From the NCBI GenBank assembly GCA_029207755.1, contig JARCOQ010000003.1, positions 86,323,994 through 86,387,993 on the forward strand: a stretch of DNA of 64,000 nt, written 5' to 3'. The DNA comes from Chamaea fasciata (Eukaryota > Chordata > Aves > Passeriformes > Sylviidae). How positions within the stretch are numbered: the stretch's first letter is position 1; the number at the start of each line of letters is the position of its first letter. Under the pieces are notes generated by a model that was not told the DNA's origin, searched no databases, and worked only from the letters and a program-made list of their open reading frames with translations. Positions 39,044 to 48,393 of the stretch are shown one piece after another. A program made the position numbers and the translations under genes.

Positions 39044-39459
39044 TGTAGCTGACCTACGAAGTCGCAGGGGAACCCTGAAATAATGAAAGGAAGTCGGCAA
39101 AGCAAACACAGGTCCGATCAATATGATTACTGCTACGTTTCTCCTTTATTCTGTGTAAGATGGCAGGCTTTACACACTCTATATAGTTTACACTTACAGA
39201 TACATTCTCATTGGTACAAGGCACAGAGAAGAATGCAAACACTCATTGTTTAATAAACTGTTTAAGGTAGCTACTATGTCCACACCAATTACTACACTTG
39301 TTAACTACTATGAAACCCTTTGACCCTTGCTAACACCTTAAATGAAAATTTCTAAATGCGACACAATCTTGGCAGTAGTTTCTATCTGCACCACAACTCC
39401 TACAGGCCTCAGGAAGAGGCCCAGTCTGGATGACTCAATTATAGTCCATGTCTGCTACA
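39044..39459 (-). mobile_element. Solo LTR, ERV (class II-like by appearance)
   Basis: The ends form a strong inverted repeat: TGTAGCTGAC at 39044-39053 and, on the opposite strand, TGTAGCAGAC from 39459, nine of ten positions matching. On the minus strand there is a TATA-like ctatata at about 39180-39186 and AATAAA at 39145-39150, in the order expected of an LTR. A CpG-containing end (gacttcgtag, gccgac) follows, as in U5. No interior, primer-binding site or second LTR adjoins it. The flanks tatttt and gacata do not match, so there is no target duplication at these ends. An alternative end at 39583 is discussed in the findings. The assignment as an ERV LTR is firm; the class is inference. 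Confidence 0.75.
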
Positions 39460-40900
39460 GACATAATACGATTTTAATAAGATGATTCTCCAGTAACAAC
39501 CTGGGAATTTACTCTTGGTAGTTTTTACTTAAGGATAAGTTGAGATCAATGACCATGACATAAATTACTGTGGCTAAAAAGCATATTTTGAACTTGCTTT
39601 CATTACATTTTTTTTGGGATGTGGACAGACCACTACTGCATTTGATTTCATTACAATGCACAGTAATCAACAACACTGTATCTCAATAGAGAAGCTAAAG
39701 TATATTTTTCATGGATATGTAAGTATTGATAAATTATATTAGTAATTTCTGTGAGGATTTATTTGCATTATTTGCAATTAATCTTACTACAGTTTACTGT
39801 CTTTTCTTTTTTTGGGTGGGGATCATTCTACCAGAGTTTAAACACCTAGGCACAAGTACCTCAGTTTTGCTCCAGTAAATTCTTCTTAACCAGTCTTCTT
39901 AATTGACAGCTATCTGATATTTTCAGCACTAATTTTCACCTAATACTGTGTTTGGTATAGATGGATAGTAAGAGGATGACTTGTGCATGTTTTGGGCCAT
40001 GAATTTAAACCCACTGATTTCTGATTAAGTTTACCAAGTCATATTTTGTGGTTAGCTGAAAGAATTCTTCCACAAGATGACTTCACCATGTTTTGGTCTG
40101 TGTTTTTAAGGTGTGAATGCACCTAGTTAAATCGGCAGTATTCCGCATTGTTCTTAAAGAAAAAAAAATAGCTCACATTTCAATACATTAAGAGGAAGAG
40201 TTCCATAAAACCCTTGTCATAGTTTAGAAATGGTATTTTCCAATTTAGTGCTCCCACTAAAACCATGCATCACTCCTCTTCCCCACTACAACTGAAAGCA
40301 CAAAAGGCAAAGATCACAAGCTGAGTTAAGAACAATTTCCTGGAAACCACAATGAGATAAAATGAACAGTAACAGCAACAATACCAATGACAGAGGGTAA
40401 AAGCCAGAACCAATTCATGTGCACTTCCTGGCCTCCCCCCACCCCCAAATAACAGACAATAACAGAAGGCTCCCTCCATCACATTTTCTCAACCAGAATG
40501 AATGAACCTCTTCTCCCTAGAAGAGAGCCCTTTCCCTTATCCCTGGCAATGATGTGAGGTTATAAAATAACTTCTGTGTCATATCCATGTTCCCTTACAG
40601 CTACTGCAGGAATTAACCATGTCCTGGCTGGAATCTGGACAACCCAAATCTGTTTCCTAGGTCTACGCACCTTGATCTTATTCAGTGTCAAATCTGTATT
40701 TGATTCGCTCACTATTCTGTTTCTCTCTATTTTTTTTCCCCTCAGCTTTCTCAATTTCGTTTCCCAAATTCATAGTCAAAACAAAAGCTGTGAAATGTTC
40801 CTGTCTCATTGTGCTTTACAAGTGCTTTTCTTAGCAGTGATACATATTTATATCTCACACCTTTATCTTGGGCTATTGCCAGTGATGCACTATTTATGAT
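39460..40900. other. Unique spacer, no gene
   Basis: No gene is seen. The first 124 bases could belong to the LTR if its other possible boundary is right. A C7 run lies near 40434-40440. Confidence 0.45.
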
Positions 40901-41712
40901 TGTTGGGGGTTAGGTTTGTTCCTTCTTTCTCTAAAGAATTTTTTCCCCATAAGTTACCAAGGAGACCAAGTGTTGGACACTTGAGAGTACTTAACCGAAA
41001 CAAAGAGGTGGACAAAGTGGGAAGAGGGAGATAACGCAGGTAAAAGACAGAGCTTGAGGCAGCTGTGGGCTCTTCTTTTTCCGGGTGTTCGGGGAGAGAG
41101 AGAACAGTTGCTGCTGGCTGGAAGAGTTTCACTGTGGCCAAAGGGATCCAGTCCTGGGAAATCTACTATCACCGGTTCGGCCTGAATCCTGAGTTCTTTC
41201 TCTGCCACCCGCGGGAGTTGGGCCGGCCCTGCCTCACCTTCGGCTTCTTCGGCGCTGCTCCTCTTGCTGCAGCGTGACCCTGCACCCCCTGCGCTGCCGG
41301 GACATCCTGCCCCTGCCTGCCGGGACACCCTGCCATCCCAGATACCAGCCTGGGACTTTTCCACTGTTTCAGCTTGGTGCTCTGAGGATCCTGCAGGGAC
41401 ACCGAAACCAAACTGCCCTGGGTTTTGTGAAACAAAGCCCTCAAGGTTCTTGGTACTGTTTTCATTTGTTATTAATGCTGTAGTTGTTTGGTGGGGGTTT
41501 TTTTGTGTTTGTTTGCTTTGTAATACATACTAGTAAAGTACTGCTATTCCTATTTCCCAAATCTTTGCCAAAGAGCCTCTGATTGTAAATTTATAATTGA
41601 AAAAGAAAAAAAAAAGGGGTGGAGGGGGGGTTAACACTCTCCATTCCAAAGGAAACTGCAGTTGTTGTTTTTTTTATTACCTGGCAGATACCTGTCTTCC
41701 CAAACCAAGACA
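40901..41712 (+). mobile_element. Solo LTR, ERVL-like, with ATGAT target duplication
   Basis: This 812-bp element starts TGTTGGGGGTTAG and ends CAAACCAAGACA, with TG...CA termini. It is flanked by perfect 5-bp direct repeats, ATGAT at 40896-40900 and 41713-41717. Five bases is the usual target duplication of ERVL-class integrases. The interior is G+C-rich with CpGs at 41090-41290, which is typical of LTR promoter regions in birds. A poly(A)-like agtaaa lies near 41532, followed by G- and A-rich U5 sequence. No retroviral genes adjoin either side, so it is a solo LTR formed by recombination between two LTRs. Open frames inside it (40890-41533, both strands) are not genes. Confidence 0.9.
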
Positions 41713-42282
41713 ATGATGAAACTGGTCACTGCTGTCCTCCATGGAATTCTGAGCAGTCTTCTGACTGTTTCCTAAATGTCTCTACTTAAAAAATACTTTT
41801 CTAAGGACACTACAGCAGCAGAACAGTGCTGTTTAGAGGATATATTCACCCATAGGAAGTCCACTTTACAAAGTCACTTTATATGCAAACATGGCAGAAA
41901 TCTGCATATGTTTGGGAAAAATAAATCTCCAAGGATTTGCCTACTCATAAGAAGAATTCTGAACAGCTTTTATGAATCACCAATCGAAAAAGATTAGCTG
42001 GGGTTTCTTTGATGATATAAAGTGGTTAACATCACAGGTGCTGAAAGGACCCAGGGCATTCCACCCCTTTTTGTTCTTGGGCTAGATTCCCAAGTTTTCT
42101 CGTAGAAATCTGACTGGAACTGTGTTTGTTGAAAATGAAATTATGCTCCATTTGTGTAAACTCTCAGTGTTTCGCATTTTTCGCTTTTTATTTTTCTTTG
42201 AACCTGAGTGGATTTTTTTATATTAAGACATTCTAAAGATGTGGCTATATTGCCTGCATAGCTGTGAATTTTGGTAAGCACC
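41713..42282. other. Spacer, no gene
   Basis: No gene or recognised element. It begins with the ATGAT target duplication of the LTR upstream. Confidence 0.5.
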
Positions 42283-42345
42283 TTCATAATGGACTTGATG
42301 ATCTCAAAGGTCTTTTCCAACCTAATTTATTCTCTGATTCTGTGA
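42283..42345 (+). mobile_element. Very short CR1 LINE 3' tail
   Basis: Only the last ~60 bases of a CR1 remain: ggacttgatgatctcaaagg, then tcttttccaacct, then a ttctctgattctgtgat tail. This is an extreme 5' truncation. Confidence 0.8.
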
Positions 42346-43640
42346 TAATTGCACTCTTTTCAGTAGCTGCTGAAAATAGAATATTTTATTGTGGTATTCT
42401 ATTTCATACCCTGTAGATCTCTTGTAACCTCACTTAAAATCCTTAAGACTTTACATCTGACCTAGTGATATATTTGTTTGAGTGTATAGATGTAAAAGCA
42501 TAGTTATGCCTCTCTGAATGTACAGGGCAAATTTCAAAACACAATTTTTAAGTGGAAAAAACATAAATTACCTAAACAAAAAATGAAACATTTTTAGAAG
42601 CAGAGGAACTCAAGGGAGACTTCTCCTCTGGCACATTTAAATGTAATCTAATAAAAATTATAGGTGGTTGTAGAAAATATCTGTTTTTAAAGCTAAACTA
42701 GAGGCATAATAAATATTGAAAAAAACCCATTATGATTACAAGTATTGTTTGGATCATCTGGTAATTTGGTTTCGATCTGAGATAATTATTTCAATGCAAC
42801 CACATGCAAAGCTGTCTACATAGGAATTTTATGGGAGGTCTGCCTTGAAAAGCACTATCTCAGAGGTTTAATATTCTTTGGAGATATCTTCCTCATACTG
42901 AGTGAACCACTGTGATACCAAACACTAATTAAATGCTTATAAAAAGAGAAATGAGTAGTGAACAGAGAAACCAGTTTTCCTTTTCCTTCAATACTTGAAT
43001 GGACATCCCACAGGAGTCTGCCCCTGCTCCTGCTCATTGAACTCAATGGAAAACTCATGGAAAACCTCTAATGAGAAACACAGATCCAGTCCAGTATGCA
43101 CAGTGGGAAAAGCTGAACTATGGAAACTTGTGAAGTGTGACCTATTTGCCCTATTAACAGGCCTTAGAAAACTCCTCTGGTCACTCTGTATCTATGTATA
43201 AACCTCTGAAAAGATCTGAAAAGTTTGAGTTTGAAGTCAAAGAAATTATGCATGAAATAATTTCCTAAAGAGAGATAATTCATGATCAGAAAAGGTTAAT
43301 AGGAAGAGAATAAAACTTATATTAGCTGCAATTTGTAATTCACAGACATGTGAGAGGTCTTGCATTAAGCCAAGTTAGCTTTTCTCCGACTGCCATGAAA
43401 GTTACTAACCTAAGACCACCACCAGTGTGTTGGATCATGCAGCATTACTCCAGTAATGCAAAATAATTAATCTAGTAATAAGTGCGCTAGGACTACTGAT
43501 AAACTCTATCAGTAGTCCTAGACTTCTGCAGCCCATGGAGGATGATAGTGCAGCAGATGTACACAGGGTAGCTTCTGGGGAACCCCACACTAGATCAAAT
43601 GATAATGTCTTATATTGTAACAGGTCTTACTAAATAGTTT
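42346..43640. other. AT-rich spacer with a perfect hairpin
   Basis: No gene is seen. The hairpin at 43487-43521 is listed separately. The last 40 bases before 43640 may be diverged CR1. Confidence 0.5.
43487..43521. repeat. Perfect inverted repeat, 15-bp arms, 5-base loop
   Basis: The arm ctaggactactgata at 43487-43501 is matched exactly in reverse complement by tatcagtagtcctag at 43507-43521, with loop aactc. Beyond the arms, aagt (43480-43483) can pair with actt (43522-43525) across a three-base bulge. The T-run and A-tract context of a prokaryotic terminator is absent. The stem is shorter than that of a usual microRNA precursor. Confidence 0.95.
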
Positions 43641-44300
43641 GTCCCCATCTTTCTTACAGAAAGACCTCTACCCCTTGAAGCAGAGAAACACTGCAGTGAG
43701 ATATCTCCAGAGCCTTCTCTTCTCCAGTCTGGACAACTCTAAGTCTCTCAGACTTTCCTTGTAGGAGAGGTGCTTCAGCCCTCTGATAATTTTTGTGGCT
43801 CTTCTCTAGACCCACTCCAATTGGTCCTTGTCCTTGTACTGAGGACTCCACAGCTGGACACAATACTCCAAGTGGGGTCTCCCCAGAGCAGAGTGGAACA
43901 GTAGAACTACCCTGCCTGACCTGTTGGCCATTCACCTTCTGATGAAGCCCAGGTTGTGAATAGCTTTCTGAGTTGCCAACTGACATTGCCAAGGCATTAT
44001 TTTGCTTCTTGTCAACCCATATCTCAAGTCCTCCTCCTCAGGGCTACTCTCCATCCATTCTCTGTCCAGCCTGAATTTATGATTGGGATTACATGGACTC
44101 ACATACAGGACCTTCCCCCTGCCTTTGGTGAACTGCATGAGGTTTGCACAGACTCTCCTTGCAGGCCTGTCAAGGTCCCTCTGGATGATGTCACTTCCCT
44201 TTACTATGTCATTCAACTTGATGTTTTCTGCAAACTTTCTGAGAGTATGCTCAATCCCACTATGTCATGTATGAAAACTTTAACATAATGTAGGACCTAA
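43641..44300 (-). mobile_element. CR1 LINE fragment lacking its 3' end
   Basis: On the plus strand the antisense CR1 blocks run in order: a gagccttctcttctccagtc block, cttgtaggagaggtgcttc, a ggacacaatactccaagtgg block, ctggacgatgtcac-like sequence near 44180, and a gcaaactttctgagagtatg block at about 44230. The last of these is the complement of the reverse-transcriptase FADD region. The element therefore spans from the end of the reverse transcriptase to the C-terminus of ORF2. No 3' untranslated region or octamer tail is found beyond 43641, which is unusual for CR1. Confidence 0.85.
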
Positions 44301-45307
44301 ACCGCTTCCTTTCTGGGGTAGCAGAGAGCATACCCATACTACTGTGATTCTTATTTAGGTTTTGGAGTTTTTCTTACTACTGGATCAATTTTTACAGATT
44401 TAAAGCACTATCAAATTTACGTGACTGAGGTTTGTGGTTATATAGGATAAAATATTACCATCATGTTTGTACATGTTCTATATGTCTACATAGACAGATG
44501 ATGTCTATGCCTGAGGTGAGAATGATTGTCATACTAGGCTAGGTGTCTCTGAACAACTTTACATAGATTTGATCTTCCTAGGCAAGGATTGTAGGCTGAG
44601 ACTATAAGACATAATGAATTCCCTTCATTATTGACAACAATATGGGGAGAAATGACTGTTTTCTACCATTAAAATATAAGTACTCAATTCAAAAAGGAGA
44701 TCAAAAAGATATTCTCCATGTCAAGAATACTATTAGCATTCTAATGTAACTGTCTTCCATTCCTGGAACCCATTTGCAGCCAGGAGAAATAAACATGAAA
44801 ATGTCATCTTCTCTTTATATCAAGTGATATTTCAAGTGCAACGGTAAGTGTTAAAAGCTTATCTGATGCCATTTTTTTATGTTTTCTTATTTTCTGTGTG
44901 CAAAGTAAACTTGTGTCTTATCTGATACAATGATAACACACTTAAACCACTTTTTTAAGTTGCAAGTCATCAAACCTGTGTCTGTGTGGCATGTGGATAT
45001 AGTACTAGTAGGACTTATGCAAAGATAGAAAAGGAATAAGTACATTTTAATTTAAACGAATGTAAGAATCACAGATCAAATATATTGTGTCACATCTGTT
45101 ATACAGAAAGTATTGAGGGCTTAAAAAGTTGCAGTTAATTAAGTTAATCAAGTCATTGCTTAACCAGATGTAGGAGGTAATTGCGTGGAGAGAAAAGAAA
45201 AATGAGAGAATGACCTGCTATATCTGCCTGTACAATGAGGTTTCAGATAAACACATACAATTCACCAAATTGTTCCAGTAGTACAGCACTCAATTCTATG
45301 GTTTGGG

Positions 45308-45369
<62 letters not shown>

Positions 45370-46309
45370 TTTAATGAGCTGTTCCAGCAGTACAAGTAAT
45401 TGCTTTCATAACTAATACAAGTCAAATTCTACTGGATACAGAAGGCTTAGAACTGTATTATATCAACTAAAAATGTATCATTAAAGAGAAACTGCAGCTG
45501 AAGTTTTTCTGGCATCATTGATAGGGTTTGGGCTTTTCTTTTGGTTTTGGACAAAAGTGTTTGATGTACTCTTCTTGTTTGGGGTCTTTTTCTAAGACCC
45601 AAAAATAAGGTTATTGGTAAAAAGAACCTCTTAGTCAGTGGTTATGACTTTAGTATTACACTTATATATTTTTTATGGGTTTTCAATTCATGTTAAATGC
45701 TGTAAATCATTTGTCAGCTCTTTAACTCATGATTTGGAATTAATAGAGCAGTATCACTAAAATCTTAGTCTTATGTGATAGTAAGTATATGATTTTGGCA
45801 AATGAATAATTTATGACATATTCTGAAATGGAATTCTAAAAGAATTTGTTTTGTTTCCTTGCTTGAAAGATGAAAATGTCATACATGGATGGACATTTAG
45901 TCTCTGACCTGTCATTATAGGGGTGGACTGACATCATATAGAAGTACAGCACTGGAATTCAACACAGTTTTAAAAACTGAAGGGATGTTTGTAAAGACAG
46001 ATTGAATTTAAATAGTGTTGTAGAGTTTGGAATACTTGTTTGCATAAAGCCAAAGGAAAAATTGGTTTAGTAGATTTGTCCATAAAATGATTGGAAGTTA
46101 TCCTGAGCATCTGTGGTCTTGCATTACTAAAGTGAATCTATTGTAAAACATTGAAATGGTCAGCATACAGGTCCATGACTGAAATAGCTGTAGGATTTTA
46201 GTCTAAAAACCTTCACAGTGAGAACATATGGTAGTCTTCATAAGATAAATGACTGGTGCAAAGAGGACAACTTGTTTACCATGTTTACAGTAGAGTACTC
46301 TGCAGACCC
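44301..46309. other. AT-rich spacer with an A60 tract
   Basis: No gene or recognised transposon. The A60 tract at 45308-45367 is listed separately. The stretch 46215-46309 may be a poorly preserved upstream part of the next CR1. Confidence 0.5.
45308..45367 (+). repeat. A60 homopolymer between near-identical 15-bp repeats
   Basis: Sixty uninterrupted A. The sequence tgttccagtagtaca lies at 45271-45285 and tgttccagcagtaca at 45380-45394, one mismatch in 15, bracketing the tract. The antisense polyphenylalanine frame is an artefact. Confidence 0.95.
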
Positions 46310-46792
46310 CAACATAGCAAGGACATTAACCTCTTGGAGCAAGTGCAAAGGAGGGCTCAAGAAGCTATTAGAGGGATGGAACACCTCTCCTATGAGACAA
46401 GGCTGACAGAGTTGGGATCATTCAACCTTGTGGAGAGAAGGCTCCAGAGTGACCTGTTTAAAGCCTTTCAGTACTCAAAGGGAGGATACAGAAAGGAGGG
46501 AAGGGACTTTTTACAAGAGTATGTAGTGACGGGGCAAGGGGGAATGGATTCAGACTGAAAGAGGGTAGGTTTAGATGAGATATTAAGAAAAAAATTCTTT
46601 GCTGTGAGGAAGGCAAGGCACTGAGCAGATTGAGAAGTTGTGGGTGCCCCATCCCAGGAAGGGTCCAAGGCCAGGTTGGATGTGACTTCAGGCAACCTGA
46701 TGTAATGGGTGGCATCCCTACCCATGGTGAGGCAGTTAGAACTAGACAATCTTTACAATCCCTTCCAATCTGAACCATTCTATGATTCTATG
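46310..46792 (+). mobile_element. CR1 LINE 3' end
   Basis: This begins in the ORF2 C-terminus, where the frame at 46256-46558 reads LLEQVQRRAQEAIRGMEHL, then LGSFNLVERRL, matching the CR1 C-terminal block. The 3' untranslated region follows with a gtttagatgagatattaag block and a ccaggttggatgtgacttc block. It ends with two octamers in attctatgattctatga at 46776-46792. The C-terminal frame is unusually well kept and the tail is intact, so this copy is relatively young. Confidence 0.92.
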
Positions 46793-46821
46793 AAGAAGTG
46801 CTGAAAATTAAATTCAGCAAG

Positions 46822-47030
46822 AAAGTTTCCAGTTAGATATTTAGAAAAAAATTACAACAGCAGTGATAATTAAGTGCTGGCATACACTGCTTGGAGGAAT
46901 ATTGTGGCATCCATCAGTGGATGGGTCTTTAAAAACATTAAAGAAGCATAAGTCAGGAATTATATCTTCTTGGGTTAGAGGGATAAAATGAAAGCCTTCT
47001 CAAGGTCCTTTCCAGACCAGTTTTTATAAA
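46822..47030 (+). mobile_element. Older CR1 LINE 3' fragment, directly after another CR1
   Basis: A diverged CR1 3' untranslated region in the same orientation starts about 30 bases after the tail of the previous copy. Blocks include gttagatatttagaaaaaaa, a ttgtggcatccatcagtgg block, gtctttaaaaacatt, and ctcaaggtcctttccagacc near 47010. The octamer tail is decayed beyond recognition. Confidence 0.65.
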
Positions 47031-47735
47031 AGATCAGAATGACTAATTGGTTAAAATTACCTGATTTTTCTCAAGAGGAGAATTTGCAAAATTAGAGAAA
47101 ATAAGAAACAGATGGGAAATATGATTTTGCTTAGAGATGGAATTAGAATTCTTTGTTTTTTAGGTTTAATTTGAGGGATACACTTTTTCTGTGATTCACT
47201 GAGTTTGTAAGTGTGAATTTCTGTACTTTTTACTTTTCTTGTTCTAACTCTATATGTTGGAACATATTTTTAAATCACAGTACATTAAGATTTTTTCATC
47301 TTGTGTCTGCAATGCATTCATTGCCATTTCTAACTAAAATGACCTGAGTTTGAGTTTCCATTGTATTAACTCACAGATGCTGGGGAAATATTAAAACATG
47401 TTCTTAACTTGCAGTCTGTCCTTGCAGCGCAATTGCAGGAAGTTGGACGTAGGTATGATTACCATTTCAGCAACACAAATTATATTTTACAAGTTTAGTG
47501 ATACAAAGTTGCAAAGACTGAACCTTCATGCGTTCTGTCATGATTTTTGTCTCTGAATTAATGTGAGAGTGCCTGCATGGCCCACCCTTTAAAAACATCA
47601 TGGATGACAACACCTGTTGTATGTGTAAATAGTGTGTGCACATTCGATATACTTTTTGGAGAGTACCTAAAACCTCTTGTCTTTGAGTGAAAAAAGCACA
47701 CTGATCATCTCAAATGGTCATGTTTAACATGGAAG
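47031..47735. other. AT-rich spacer, no gene
   Basis: No gene or recognised element. It ends with the GGAAG target duplication (47731-47735) of the next LTR. Confidence 0.5.
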
Positions 47736-48393
47736 TGGCCACCAGCTTTTGTGTCTGCTGTCTGTGTTGTCTGTGTCCAGGCATTCACCGTGCTTAAGAA
47801 AGCACAGGAAATACCAGAGAGGAAAAAGGGGTTGAGAAAAAACAAAAAAAATAACCCCCAAAAATTTACAGAACACAGGTGTGAACACCAAGAGAAAGGA
47901 GAAGGAGAGAAGGTACCCCAGCTGCCTGAGCAGGTATCTACAATGTAGCACATTGAGGACCTGACACCTGAGAAGGAAACTGAAGCCCAAGAACAGCCCA
48001 TGATTAAACAGGAAGAAAAAGAGAAGAGGAAAAGACAAATTTATGGGCTAACCTTAACTCCCTCATTCCCCCATACCCCTTCACTGCTTGGGGAGTGGGG
48101 AAGATGGAGGAATCAGGAATGGAGGAGTTTAATTTGAGACTTGAGAAAGGGAGGATGGAAGAAGGTATTGTTTTAATTTTGTCTTTGCTTCTCAACATCC
48201 AAATGCATTTTAATTTTTTTCCCCTAATCAGTATGTTGTGTCCATTACTGCAATTTGGTAAATTATCCTCCTGTTTTATCTCAATCCAGGAGTTTTTCCA
48301 CTCTATTTTAACCCCTTGTTCTGCTAATGAAGAAGAGAGAGGAATGCTGACTGGGAACTTGGCAGACAATCAAGGTCAAACCAGGAAATTACA
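47736..48393 (+). mobile_element. Degenerate solo LTR, ERVL-like, with GGAAG target duplication
   Basis: This 658-bp element is a diverged relative of the LTR at 55489-56527. The two share the order of blocks: tggcca ... gcttttgt at the start, a poly-A-rich block, a taacc..ctccattcc-type block, a gggagg-rich block, tctcaatccaggag, and a terminal ggcag...aaggtcaaacc...attaca. Perfect 5-bp direct repeats GGAAG flank it at 47731-47735 and 48394-48398. The start TGGCC is slightly inside where the relative begins, so a start at 47721 (tgtttaacatgg) cannot be excluded. There is no interior. The 121-codon minus-strand frame at 48004-48369 lies within the LTR and is not a gene. Confidence 0.8.

Noticed and set aside
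40954..41533. Several overlapping frames on both strands in a G+C-rich segment, suggestive of a CpG-island first exon
   Set aside because: The whole segment lies between the TG and CA ends of an LTR with matched ATGAT flanks.
43654..44288. Four overlapping frames of 63-112 codons
   Set aside because: They are CR1 ORF2 relics and their antisense shadows.
45243..45425. 60-codon frame with a polyphenylalanine core
   Set aside because: It is the antisense reading of the A60 homopolymer.
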